64,000 bases of DNA from Paraphysoderma sedebokerense (Eukaryota; Blastocladiomycota; Physodermatomycetes; Physodermatales; Physodermataceae): contig JAHLJZ010000009.1 in NCBI GenBank assembly GCA_025602915.1, positions 62,001 through 126,000 of the forward strand, read 5' to 3'. Both the position numbers and the translations under genes were made by a program. The stretch's first letter is position 1. Each line of letters opens with the position of its first letter. This document shows positions 34,472 through 48,000 of this stretch, piece after piece. The notes under the pieces are model-generated. The model saw nothing but the letters and a program-made list of their open reading frames with translations. It was not told the DNA's origin and ran no database searches.

Positions 34472-35230
34472 TATTATAATGTTAAAATTTTTATCGTTTT
34501 ATATGTATCTGTATTGTCGTTAGCCTCAAGGACTTTAACACTGAATCTGTGAGGCAGGCCTAGCAGTCGGTTTTATATAGCCCTAATCTGAGCTTCATTT
34601 AGCATAACGATGATCTGACGTTTTTGTTGTACATATACGTCAACCGCTGAAATATCTTAATCTATTATGTTCCAACCATTGCTCGACTCCACGATTTGCT
34701 GTTTAAGATTGGCTCCAATCATTGTTCAGCGATTACAATATGCACGTGCCATTTCCACGTCGAGTTCTTGAACAATCCGGTCTCATCAATTACCTCAGCT
34801 GAAGTATACAAGTCTTCCAATCACCGATTGCCCTCCATTTATTTGTGTATTATCGTACTCTTAATAAATTTCATGGCCATTCGCAATTGATTTCGGTTAA
34901 CAAGATCGTCATCACGTAATTTAAGTATCCCAGAATGACGAAATCTATTAGCGAATAAATTCGACTATTGTTCCAGTTTTTAATGTGGGACTCCATGGTG
35001 TAACTTCGATGGACTTTGCTCTTCTGCTAAAGTAATGTGGAGCAATTCGTACATAACCAATAGTTTTCAAAAGCACCTTGCTACTTCTACCACACCATAC
35101 ACTATGTCGCTGAAGAGAATTAGTATCACGGGTAGAGCAGTTTGTGACTCGAAGCAACATATGTCTACTGGAACGGATAAAAAAGCGTTCATTTCCATCA
35201 ATCACAAATTATGGATACATCAAACATTCA
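34472..35230. other. Intergenic, no gene seen
   Basis: About 760 bases between DUF7727 copy 2 and the 3' end of CFAP251. Short frames on both strands show no recognisable protein. It should hold the copy 2 promoter and CFAP251 3' UTR. Confidence 0.4.
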
Positions 35231-38200
35231 TCATTCACTCATAACTTTAAATCCCAATATCTCCTCCACGAAACTCTTGCTGGTTATCTCTTCCTCCATC
35301 TTAATATCCATTTTGCCAAGTAATCCTGCAACCACATTTTTTGTCCCGCCATCTTTATGGCTCATAGAATTCTTTAAGATCCTGAAGTACGCATCAAATT
35401 GTGATTTATCAATAGGTTCACCGTAAGTTTGAAGGAAGAGTAGTAATCGTTCCATCGTTAATTTTGCCTCATTGTCTTTTTCGGCGATATTCTTGGTCGC
35501 TGACAGGGCCACTCCGAGGGCTTCTGATATTTTAGATTCTGAAATAGAAAAAACCGGACGATGATTGAGGTATACTAGAAATGATACAAAATAAAGATAT
35601 TTTAGTTACTCTAGTTGAACTGAACAGTTAATGAATTATTCAGATTCTAACTCTTTAACAGATCATCGAAGCTAATAGTATGTTGATCTTTATCGGCCGA
35701 CAGTGCGGCTGTTAATTTAATTTCGTTCAAAATATTGGCAATGTCGTCTTCTGAGGGGTAATATCCGTATGATCGAAGGATGCTTGGTATTTCAGTAATA
35801 TTTACAGCTTGGGTTATCGTTCTCTTACTCATGGTGTCTTCTCCTTGACTTGAGCATTCGAGTTAGTTCAACCAGTCACTTATGGTTCTATGCGTAAGAA
35901 AAAAATCTTTACCTCCTTAATTGTGCGTAATAAAATAAATCCTCCATCTCTCGAAACTCGTCATTAAAATTTTCGCCTGTATTCAACATTCTCAAAAACG
36001 GTTCCATGCCGCTCCCGCCGAATGCTACTTGAGCTTCTAGAGCATCAGTATTGACAGACCATAAGTTCACAGTACAATCATTGTGGCCGCATGTCAGCAA
36101 GTATTTTCCATCGTGTGAAACCACGACATTCGAGATCTGTGATGCAGATTACGCTTTAATTCAAAATTCGCAGCTCTCATGGATAATTAAAAATTAATAC
36201 CTCACCCGGATGGGCAATTAAACCAGCTGATTTATGCGGGTTGCCGTCAAGCGGTAGCTTAATTAATCCAATGACTTTCTCGGCTGTCGAAAAGCACATA
36301 TAATACGGAGGTCCAGTGGACGGAAGTAAATTTAACCTGTCGTCGGAGTTACAACATCAGAGAGGATACGACGATTCAATCACGAAAAGTATAGGCTACC
36401 TGTTCAAACATTCGGAATAAGTGGGCCCCAATACCGTTTTCTTACAAACATAGGTAGATTCTTTGTAAATGCGTAATTTGAATTCTGAATTGCTGGCAAT
36501 TAAAACACCGTCAGGTTCATCCTTTAGCGGCGGTACCCATACACAAGCAAGCGGTTCGGCAGACTGCTCTAGTCCCTTTATATGGCGAATTTTCAAGCCA
36601 TTCTCTACATTTGATGCAGGTAGATCATATTCAACTAAAGTTCGGTCCCTACTGATAGATACAAGGGCAGGCGGCCTTGATGTGGCTTTGACCGAATTGA
36701 ATAATAGTGCTAGACCATCGTGTCGATTCCGTTAGCTAGAGTAACGGCAGAAAATTCCGAATACTCTTACCAGTAATTTCCTTCGAATGACTTTTAAACT
36801 TCCCGACAAGTGACCACCCTGCAGATGGTAAATTTTGAAGCAACCCGACTGCATGTTGACCGTCTGAGAAAGCTAAGTATTTGCTGTCGTCGGAAAAGGA
36901 CAAACGCAAGATCGAAGATTGCGACAATTGGAGCTTGGCTACATGATTACCCTGATTTGATATTTTAGTTACTGAATCACTTATGACAAGAAAATGAATG
37001 ACGTACGTCAAGATCTTCTGTCAATACAATGACTAAAAATCCTGAATTAAAGCCAACAGCTGTTGGATGAAGCCGGTCAATTTCCGCAAGTTAAATTCCT
37101 TTTCAGAGCGGTCATACCTATGTGTGTTCCTTCCCGACAATACATGGCGCAAGTAATTTTGCCCATTTCCGAAAATTGCCGGAATGACTTAACAGCTTTT
37201 CCTTCATAGTCCCATATCTGTAAGGAACCATTATCATCCCCGACAACATAATCAGATGTCGTCGGGTTGGTGGCAAGAGCTTTGATGGGTGAACTTGGAG
37301 CTTCCAACAGGGCTGTAATTGTTGGCTGTCGAATTCAGTCAGCATCAAGGTTAATAATTGCAAGTTATAGCTGTACTCACTTGATTGGGTTTATTTTCCC
37401 GCTGTATATGCAATATTTTGGAGGTCTTGGTAGATATGAATATATCGGGAATATAAATCTCATCGAAAAGACCTACATCGGTCAAAATGGGAACATTAAA
37501 ACTAATAGCTCATATGTTTACACTAGAATGTGCTTACTTTTAATTCCTCCGTGATTGAACGAAATCGAAGAAATTGGGCCTGCTTGAAGTTTCTCTAAAA
37601 ACGCCAGAAGTTTAAACTGCAGTACTGGTCAGTCAGTTGGCATTTGACACAAGGCATGAATACTTGCCTGTAAATCGTACACTCGAATAAAACCGTCATC
37701 TCCACCTGTTACTATATATTTATCGTCATATGTGGTTATGGTATTGATAGCATGGGAGTGAAGATGGCTGCATCGTAGAGTCAGTGAAAAGGAAGGTATA
37801 TGTTATCATCTTCGTTAAGGAGACGTACTTGATCCTTTTAATGGCAGTTTTGTTCTCCTTCTGTTGTTTAGAAGCGATATTCCCAATGTTGATGCAGTCA
37901 TAAACCACAACATCCCCTTCTTTCGTTGCACTGACGGCCTGTGTTGTGTTTGGAACGAAACAGGACTGCGTGAAGGTGGTCGAACGCCGATTACCTCTAA
38001 GAAAAATCGATATCACATCTTTTTTTCTTTTCATTTAAACTATCGTATGGTACAGTACCTCTCTGTCGGTTTGAAGCGTTGAACACCAGCAGGACTCCAT
38101 CTAAAAAATGAAATAGTCTTTGCGCCGTTTGTCACAAATTCAAACGGGTCTTGCGGATTCACTTGTATAAAGGTCTAATTCTCGTAAATATTGTCAGCTA

Positions 38201-38988
38201 TAGTGGATCATATAATTTTCGAAAGCCGATATTACCTGGTAGTCTTCTTGGGAATCGTCAAATTCGTACTTCACAAGTGGTGAATTGTTGTCGGTCGCCC
38301 ATTCCCACACAGATAATGTCTGCGGCATTCCTATTCGCCATATGAGTTGAATCAATTTTGTAATATTGTTAAAAACAGCTTACCGGCTCCCAAAGTGACT
38401 AGATATTTGCAATCTCTGCTGATATCCATCGCGACAGTTCCGCTCCCATTATGCGGATCAAAGATCGTCTTCACTGGCGCCGCGGATGTCCGATCCCATA
38501 CTATGATAATTGAATCTGAGCCAGCATCTGCTGTAACGAGCCATCGCTTATCTTTATCCTGTGTACATATCGCTGATGTGATGCTGTTACACTGATTACG
38601 ATCGCATATGACACGACGTCAATATCCAGCTACAAAGCAAATCTGATGCTGTCAATAACTCACATGTCCCTGTAGAGATATTTGTGTGTTGGTATCAATA
38701 TTATAAATTATGCCTGTATGAGCAGCTGAATATAGTATGATCTGTGAAACCGGACAATATCGTCAATTAGTTACCCGTCGGAATGCGAATCAAGTTAGAT
38801 CAGCCAAAACTCAACATCGTTACCTGTTCGTTGCTCCCGGAAAGACTATGCACATGAGGGCAAACTGAAGGATTAAATCCGAAAGACCAGTGTAACTCCT
38901 TGAAAGGTTGACATATTTTGAATCGATATATCAGCTGTTGATGATTCCACGACTTCAATGCTGCGGCTTGATGATCGAGAGGAAACAT
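35231..38988 (-). CDS. CFAP251: CFAP251 (WDR66) radial-spoke base protein
   Basis: A gene of about a dozen short exons. The N-terminal part (ELHWSFGFNP) matches human LEWSFGWNS; WD40 blades follow through 36.0-38.9 kb (KRWLVTADAGSDSIIIVWD, YLLTCGHNDCTVNLWSV). After the propeller come FREMEDLFYYAQLRRQGEDT, ITEIPSILRSYGYYPSEDDI, AKLTMERLLLFLQTYGEP and SFVEEILGFKVMSE, matching the EF-hand-like tail of the human protein ([31 protein letters not shown]). CFAP251 is part of the calmodulin- and spoke-associated complex at the base of radial spoke 3 in motile flagella. The start at 38988 is uncertain; the long Glu-rich N-terminus of the human protein is not seen. Individual exon borders were not all fixed. 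Confidence 0.88.
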
Positions 38989-39896
38989 ACCAGCGGCATC
39001 TTAAACTGGTTTTGAGGCTTCTGTGGACTATTGATTACCATATCTATATACTTCGAACGAAATTAGAATATTGGATCAAGCTATTTCAATTGTCTCCGAA
39101 GGCTATCCACTTGGATTTACGTATTTCGCCTCATGCTTGGATCGGACACGTGACTCCTTTTATCATCGCAAAAGAGCACAGAGAGAATCACAAACACCGC
39201 AAATTCAACAGCGTCAGCGACTATCAATAGCTATGAAATATTGACAAACGCTCAACTTTATATATGACACCGCTAATAATTAATTGTAAAAACCATCCTC
39301 CGTCCGTTTGTCAAACTTTGGGTCCAGAATATCAGTATTTATAGGTGACGGATATAATTCTGACGAGAATTTACATATGATTTATGTAATTACACCAATA
39401 ACTAATTATACCACTCTTACTTGACCCCAATACAGCTGAAGCACTTTGTATTTGAACATTACCACCTAATCTCCAACTTGCAATACCTTAATTTGCCGAA
39501 TTCCAGTTTCCGACATTATTAATCCGGGTCTGGCCGGGCACAGACATTCTGCAGCTTCTACACTTCGCCTGTTACCAATTTGATGATGTCTATGTTGCGG
39601 ATTTGTGCGACTGAGATACAATTGTACCATTGCTGCCGCAGATGGGCGCCGTTCCTCGCAGCGTCCTGGCGGCCGGTTTCAAATCTCGCTCCTCCGCGCA
39701 CGCAAACTATGCTCGTCCCGCACAATGCCCCCCTTTCATCCCTTGTCATCTGTTCCGTCCAACGAGTCCTCTTTGCCATGGCGCTGAATAAAAAAATTTC
39801 AAAGCATTCTCCTCGTCCGTCCGGCATCTCTGCTCAAATACTGTGGATCTCAGTTAGGACCTATCTTGCATCCTTTGATTATCCCAGCCTTTCAAT
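38989..39896. promoter_or_regulatory. Divergent intergenic region, CFAP251 / CNT
   Basis: About 900 bases between two divergent genes, holding both promoters. A local GC- and CpG-richer patch lies around 39630-39790. Frames there overlap the transporter start in another register and are probably chance. A missing 5' exon of CFAP251 could lie near 39000-39050. Confidence 0.4.
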
Positions 39897-41798
39897 ATGT
39901 CGGAGATTTATAAGCCAGACAAGTTCAACGACTTTGACGACACTAATTCACTCAAGAAATCAAGGCCCAAATCTATACGCAAAAAGATATTTCACCTCCT
40001 ATCCGTCATTTTATTGACCATATACATCATTTTTGCATGGATTAACCATCCCGAAGGAATCGCACCACTTGCATTCGTTTATTTCTTCACTGTACTGAAA
40101 ATCATATTTAATTATGTGCCAACTTCGGTTGTATCGAGGCCCGTGGGTGCGTTACTTCAATTGGCATGGACACCAGTAGCAAAGTTGCCGGAGAAATTAC
40201 GACTGGCTTTGGGCGCCGGAATATTGTTGGCCTTGATGGTCTTGACAATTTTACTGAACCCTGACAGTGAACAAGGAAATAAAACTAGTCGATTCCGTTC
40301 TCTAGTCGGTGTAGCAGTAATCGTCTCCTTACTGATCGCCACTTCAACGGTTAGTAGTTTTTTCCGGATTTGACCGAAGAGTTTCTTCGTGTTGCATAAT
40401 TTCCAAATTCAAAAGTGAGCTAAAACATTGAATGTACTTTTGCACAGAACCGACGAGCCATTAATCCGAAAATCCTTTTGATGGGCATTTTTCTTCAATT
40501 TATCATCGGCTTATTCATTATTAGAACTCAAATAGGAAAAGAACTATTCACCTTCGTTTCTAAGGGTGTCGCATCATTTCTTGGTTTGTCCAAGAAAGGA
40601 GCCGCCTTCATTTTCACTCCCGATATTATTGGTACAAAAATGTTTGCCACCAGTGTTCTGCCCGCAATTGTTTTCTTCGCCGCTTTCATTCAAATGGTGT
40701 ATTGGTTAGGCGCAATGCAATGGATCATTGTAAAATTCGCCTGGTTAATGGTGCGATTGATGGATACATCCGGATCAGAATCCGTTGTCGCTGCCGCTTC
40801 ACCCTTTGTAGGCCAAGGAGAGTCTGCTCTTCTGGTTTTGCCGTTTTTGCAGTACATGACTCAATCTGAAATTCATTCTGCCATGACATCCGGATTTTCA
40901 ACCATCGCCGGTATGCTTGCCTCTGTCCATTTCAAATACAATTAATTCAACCAGACTGATCGTTTTCGTTTTTACATTCCAGGATCGGTCCTTGTGGCTT
41001 TTGAAGATTTTGGAGTTAATACGACCTATCTCATTACTGCTTGTATTATGGTAATTCGTCACTGCTGTCTTCATGCTTAAACGTATCCTAAACTTTAACA
41101 TTCACATTGTTATAAAGTCTGTTCCATGTTCCCTTGCTCTTTCAAAACTTCGCGTTCCGGAAACCGAAGACTCAATCACAAAAGGCCAAGTCTCAATTCC
41201 GAAAGAAGAAAACCGAGAAGAAAACATTCTTCACGCTGCCTGTAACGGTGCCGCTCAAGGAATGACTTTAATTGCACTTATCGTTGGATCTTTATTAGCT
41301 ATTATTTCGTTATATCACCTTGCAAATAACATATTGATCTGGCTTTGTGGATTTTTGAACCCCGCTTCACCTATCACCATCGAATTGATATTGGGATATG
41401 TCTTTTATCCATTTGCCTGGTTGATTGGGGTACCGCTCGAAGATTGCCGGTTTGTTGGACAGTTGATGGGAACAAAAATGGTGGTAAATGAATTCGTCGC
41501 TTATTTAAATTTGGCTGATAATTATAAAAATATGACCCCTCGTGGTATGTTAATTCAATAATGCACATCCCTTCTTTCGCTAGAGTATTGACGTACTTAT
41601 TCGTATTTAGGTATTACCCTCGCCACCTACGGGCTTTGTGGATTCGCTAACATCGCTTCGGTCGGTATCCAAATCGGATGTTTAGGCGCTATGGCTCCTT
41701 CTCGTAAAGCAGATATTGCCAAATTAGCTCTTTCAGCCATGTTAACAGGGACTTTGTGTACATTTACTTCAGCAGCCATTGCGGGAATTATGTTGTAA
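39897..41798 (+). CDS. Concentrative nucleoside transporter (CNT/SLC28 family)
   Basis: Five exons (39897-40349, 40448-40910, 40983-41050, 41118-41544, 41611-41798) join in frame to 532 aa. CNT signatures: the QFIIGLFIIRTQIGKELF helix, VASFLGLSKKGAAFIF, the core GQGESALLVLPFL, MTSGFSTIAGSVLVAF, GTKMVVNEFVAYLNL and the C-terminal GLCGFANIASVGIQIGCLGA. These carry the re-entrant loops that bind nucleoside and cation. The family couples nucleoside uptake to Na+ or H+. About a dozen membrane spans are present, and the cytosolic N-terminus is short. Its 3' end converges on VPS15 about 300 bases on. Few fungi keep CNT genes; the cation is not predictable by eye. Confidence 0.92.
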
Positions 41799-42092
41799 CT
41801 AAAACTAGTTTTATCAATTGAGAGGGAAAAATGAAATGTTGTTTGATATTGTCATTTCTTGTAGAATAATAGATATTAATTGTCATTCGTTTAAGCAGTA
41901 CAATAAGAGATCTCAGTATGTGATCTTGATTAAATCATTGTGAACCGATGATGGGCCCTTTCAGTTTCCAGTCAATTTGCGCTATAAAGCAAAACGAAGC
42001 AAAACTCAGAGAAGAGGCTCCGGTGTTTTATTATACATTATTTATACAAAAGAAGGATGTATGCTACACATTTTCTTCTTGATGACAAATCA

Positions 42093-45000
42093 TTATCGGA
42101 ACACTTTGACGACACCATCTCTCCCTGACGTAATAATCATAGGATACGGTATTTCTGTTATTTGAACATCAGTGATAGCATCTAAATGATTAACAAGAAC
42201 TTGTTGCTCCGTTAACGAGAATCCAGTGTTGTTTCTATGAGCCGGCTTGGGGTGAGACTTGTACTGCCCGCTTTCGAGATGAATTAATGTGGCTCCTTGT
42301 TGGGTGGTTCTGAAAACAGCACAAGATTATTGTTAGAGTGATATAAATTAAATGTTAGGATAACGGATTTTGGAAAGAAATGAGATATTCAAAAGGAACA
42401 TTGAACGAACTTGTATTTTGGCTGAATCTCGTCATTCTCTAGGCCTGCAACGACAAAGGATTTGCTGGGTTCACTGAAATCCCAAAATCGAAGTTTTCGA
42501 TCCGAACCGCCAGCGATGATGTAGTTACAATCCAATGGACAAATCACACCTTTAAATCTTCGATTAGTTGAAGTCTCTTCGTAAGCACGAAGAGAAGATT
42601 GCATAAAATCATCTGGTCCCGGCGGATTCAGGGCCTATGTATGGTATTGAATCAAGTCAGCATCCGGACTAATGTCGACAGTACATCCACAAAAACGGAA
42701 ATCAAGAACTAACCTTGTACGAAACGGAAATGCCTTCTGACCCTTCTTGAACACAAAATACTTGACGGCACTCAGTAGTTTCGACATCCCACAGTGAGAC
42801 CTCATTTCTCCCGACTGAGCATAAAACTAACTTGGACTTGCTAGCTGTGTGTGGAATACTTGTGATCCTATGAATTCGTGATCTCGAAGGATGAACCCAC
42901 GATTTCAGAGGAATATGGAAACGTATATCCCAGACGGTAAAAATACCACGATTAGTCCCTACAAGTAACCAGTTGTGTTTGGTGTCTATGGCCATTGCGG
43001 TAAGGGTACCTGAAAAGGAAAATATGAAATTGAGAACGTAAGACGATAGCTAGGAGAGCAGGGAAAATTGTTGTTGAATGGACATACCGTACGATATTGG
43101 ATTCTGTAATTCGAAAGCATTTTTCGACGTCCGTAAATCCCACCCTATAATCCTACTCCGCGACGTTGCATAAACCAACAGTGATTCCATCTCTGTGCGT
43201 TTACGAAAGTCGGAAAATTGTTGAGTCTTTACGGCGTACTAAGCATATCTAAAACGAAAAGTTACCTGTTTGAAAATGCTCGATTTCAATTGGATATTCG
43301 CCCTCCAAACTCTTTTCTTCAACCGGCAAGCATTGGCCGTACTTTCCGCTACCCTGGTAATCGACCCTAGAGTGCGTGAGAAATTGTATTGGTATGAGTC
43401 GGCGGATCTAATATTTTTGAATGGACAAACGTTTACCTGAATAAATGTATACTCCCATTAACCGACCCGGACGCAATACTATGCGAATTTTCGCAGAATG
43501 TCATGCACCGAATATTTCCACCTATGAATTAAAAAGATAATTTATCAATTGAAACTTTTGGTCAAGCTGAAAAAATGCAAGAGCAAACGGAGTATATACC
43601 TTGTTGATTATACGTAACCTTTGACCGATTGGAGACGTTCTTCTCTAGCCTATGGCAATCCCAAATCTTAACCGTTCCGTCATCAGAACATGAAGCGAAA
43701 AATGAATTATTAGGAGCAACTCTAATTTGATTAACTGGTCCTCGATGTTCATTCAAGTGAGCGATCAATCCACCTAATTCAGAATAAAATTGGGACGTCG
43801 GAATGGTTATTAGCAACCCAAATATTATCAGACATGACTAAGTGATTGGTCTAGAACCTACCATCGGGTTTCCAATTCGATAGGGACGTTATAGGCTTAT
43901 TCTTGGAGTAGGAATATCTTTGCCTAATCAATGGCGCGGAGTATTTGACGGTCTTTCCTAAATCTAAAAGCCTTCATTAATTTCTGTTGTAAAATTTTCA
44001 GTCACATCAATCCAAAGCGCATTTACGTACCAGGCAAAGGGTCCGGGAAAGCGTCTAACGTTCTCTTTGCAAGTAATTTTCGAAGGTAGGTATTATTACC
44101 GTCTAAAAGTTAGAAATTTCGTTCGACAAATGTCAGACAGACAAAACGGCGCATGATGTGGAACAAGTTTCAGCAGATGAAGAACGAACCATAAGTGGTT
44201 GACCAAATATCCGACGGGGCTGGGTTGGTAGTAGAGCTCGACGCAATACCGGAAACAACTGAGTTCCGCCGCATTTCTGAGCTTGAAGATACCATTCCAC
44301 CTAGTTGAGATGAACTCGTTCTTCTAGAGACTGATGTTTCTATAGTAGTAATTACGGTGGCCGTACTTGGAACTGCTAATGACGATGATTTAGATAACGC
44401 TAAATTCGGGATCGATGTCGATTGCCTCAAGGTTTGTGTTTGAGGGATCGCAGCCGAAGAAGACATGGGAGTCGACGATGACGAATCTATGGACGACCTT
44501 CTAGATGACTGACGTGAGGATGTCCTAGGTTGAGTGGTAATCGGTGACGGTTTATTTTGGGTAGAGGATGTGGACGATTTGGTAGTAGTGGACGTTGAAT
44601 TGTATAAACTAGTTGCTGTAGCCTCACTAATGTTAGCGGTGATATTTTTGTTTCCGTATCTCCCGATATTTCCGTCACTAGAGGATCTAGCGATGGCATT
44701 CCTGCAATGATCGATTTGTTAGCCCCTTGTTACCTTCGTTATCACTTAATGTATCAATTACGAACCCTGCTGGGGCGTTCAGGCGTGGAGCAACAGAGCC
44801 CTGTGAACGAATAAGAGGTTTACAGATTAGCAATAGACCAGGTCGGATCAAGATGCATTGACTATTTGTAATTCTATACCGTTGCGACAGTGCGCGGGTT
44901 TTGGATCATTGAAAATTGAACTGGAGTCAAGAAAACAGTGTGTGGGGTGACATTCAAATTTTTCAATGCGACGTATCCATTCTAACATTCCGATATGACG

Positions 45001-48000
45001 ATTAGCGGATTTTAGACTATTCAATTACATATCCAAAATCGAGAGTTACCTCCATATAATCGTTCATTTGGGTCAAGTTCTTCGACTTCATGGATCTGAA
45101 TGATACCGGCCATCAGTCAATGTCCAGCGATGAATGAAACCAAATATGCAATTCACGTACCCCGTATAATGTGGGACAGATTTCAAAATATAATTCTGCA
45201 ATGCAACCAATTTAGGCTCATCTTCAGGTTGCATGCCCAAACTCCGTAATTTATCTATTATCTTTTCTCTATGAAACGTGATGGACAATATGTGAGAAGG
45301 ATTCATGAGCAAAGGGACAAAAGGTAAAAGAAAACTCAACGCATACACGTCCATCCTCTCCGATCTATCAACCTCATTAGACTGCTTACTTCCGAGAGTC
45401 TTCAAAAAATTTGGCTTTTTAGCAGCGAAAGAAATACATTGAGTGTATACTATTCTTGGCACCTTCAGAATTAATAAAAAAGAAAAGTTAGACAGTAGGA
45501 ACCTCAATCAAATGTGTACGAAAGTGATAGTTCAATGTTTAAGCTCTAAGCATTTGCAAGTCGAAGTACAGAATACAGACCGGATCCTTTAAGTTTTCTA
45601 AAATTGTGAGTTCATTTAATTTCCACAATGCCGTTTTCAAAAAGGGTCGAATAATAGGGTTCAGAATGCAAACTACGTCGGTCAGTGGTAAATGACTTGC
45701 CGATGAAGAAATGAACCCGACGGCCGCTATTCATCGATATCCACCAAAAAAGTAAGTAATAATAAGAGCCATTAGCTTGTTTGAACGAACTTCAATCTTC
45801 GATCGGAAAATGCAATAGTATTTCAGAAAGCGTACCATATCGAATCCAAATGTTCGGATGAACTAACAACGGTGCTACCGATTCAACTAACTCTCTTAAC
45901 TTTGATATCTTGAACAGGCCGAGCTCGGACAAAACTGTGAACGAATTTAGTACAGATTCGATTACAAATTCTTCCGAATCTGATTGTTTAATATTTCGTC
46001 ATTAAACGATGCGGGATGTAGAGAAATAATTGAAGTAAAGTAAAATCAACGGTCAATATAGAATCATTGAAAATAGAGAGCGATAACCATACCGTTTAAC
46101 GATTGAATCATTAAGGGATAAATGTATTCTTCTAAGCTTTGACCACCCACAATAGTTCCTAAACCAGGTATTGAATCGAAGAAGGCACTGTTGGAATGCA
46201 AAAAACATAAAGATGAGTTTTTCATTGGCGACAAATTCCCCCAGATTGAATTTGTTTGCCATCTCGCACAGAGAGTGGAGATGATCTTACACACCATCGC
46301 AGTCTCCAATCCCTATCGTTCAGGTACGTAATAACATGGCTCAGCACCACTTCTCCCGTTCGTTGTTTCCCAAAAAATACACTAAGTTTGGGTATCTCTT
46401 CTAATAATGTCTGTTTTACCAGTGCACTCGGATCGGTCAATAGTGTAGTAACATGATCGGTAATAACGTTGAGCAAGTCCTGCGTCGGATCTGGCGATTC
46501 AAGTGACTGGATTCAATATTTAGTATTGAACTTTAAGGGAAGCAGAAGGAGGCTAATACGCAACCAGATCTCCCCCACCCTCGGCATCCCATTCTACTTC
46601 GCCATTTTCCCCGACTCCGCTCATTCCCATTGCAACATCCAAAAAGCGAAATGCGGTTTCAGTCAATGAAGAAATACATTTCGCGTATGTAGATCTAACT
46701 AAAACTTCCACATCCGTTAATATCGGTTTTAAGAGCGGGAAAATATAGAGTGGAAATATCGAAGAGTCTGAAGGTGACGGAGACTGAATTTTTGATACCT
46801 ACCAATGTCAATGCCATGAAGAAAAGTCAGATTGTAAACTTAACTATTACGGAAGCAAGCAAGGAGAGAAGATAGTGCAATGACTTACGATCATCGTCAA
46901 AACTTTCAGCACTGTAGCTCTCACACTAGCACTCTGGTCCTGCAATAAGCAACAGATATATGGAATTACTCTATCAAGTTTATATTCGTCTTCTACTAAA
47001 TTCCCCAAGACATATATTAACTCTAAAGCGTGAAGTTTCGTAGTGGGATAGGAAAGATTTCGAATGCATGAGCAGATTAAGGAAAGCAAAATAAGAGCGG
47101 CGTCTTCTGTACGGCACGAAGCGACAATTCGTAAAGAAACGAGGTTTGGGTACATTAGAAACTTAAATTTCATGAAAATATAGTGAGTGGTAAAGAAACC
47201 GTGAACGTACTTGATCGAAGATCATCAGAATGCTTGGATGGTGGTTGATAGTTGGGCAAATTTGAAGACAACGGCAACAAAGGTTGACCCTTCCCCTTGT
47301 ACCCGGCGTCATCTGGGAATTCATCAAAGACTAGTCCCCCCATTACTTCCACGCTTCGTTTCCGGTTTGGTTCGTCGTCTCGGTGCCCGTTTTCATTATC
47401 TGGGGTCTCTACAGTCGCTTCACCATCCACTCTTTCATTGTCAACACTTCCATCAGGCATTCCACTCCCGTCCTCCAAAGATTTCGAAGATGATGTAGCT
47501 TCAGGCAGCGACGGGCTATTCAATCCACTTACTCGCATTATACCCAAGCAAACAGCAATCTTATCGAATTCGTTGAATATCCGTTGAATTCTTAAATCCA
47601 TCGCGTTGAATTTGCTGAACCCAGGACAAAATCCATAACTATCTTCATTTCTTCCCATATCACTGTCAGTGTTAGCTTCGATATAAGAATGAAGTGATTC
47701 CGAATCAAGTAAAGAATTCATGTAGCTATGCAAGAAACTGTAAAACCAGCTGGGAAATATCGTATTTTTGGCGTCGCTTAAATATTTCGCTACTGAGTGG
47801 CGCTTCGAAGGGTCAGGTTGAATCATATGTGTTATCAATTCACGAATATGAGGGTCCTCTATCTTCATGAGATCTGGATTAGGATTGTATGTATCGGAAC
47901 GGTACTGAAGTAGTTGAGAGAGTGTAAAAATTGGATGTCCTTCTAGGAAAAGCTCGGCCAAAACACATCTATTAAGCCGCCCGCCGTTAATGAGGATATA

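Noticed and set aside
39580-40017. 145-codon plus-strand frame with a presequence-like look
   Set aside because: It overlaps the start of the CNT transporter in another frame and ends inside it; the transporter frame is the conserved one.
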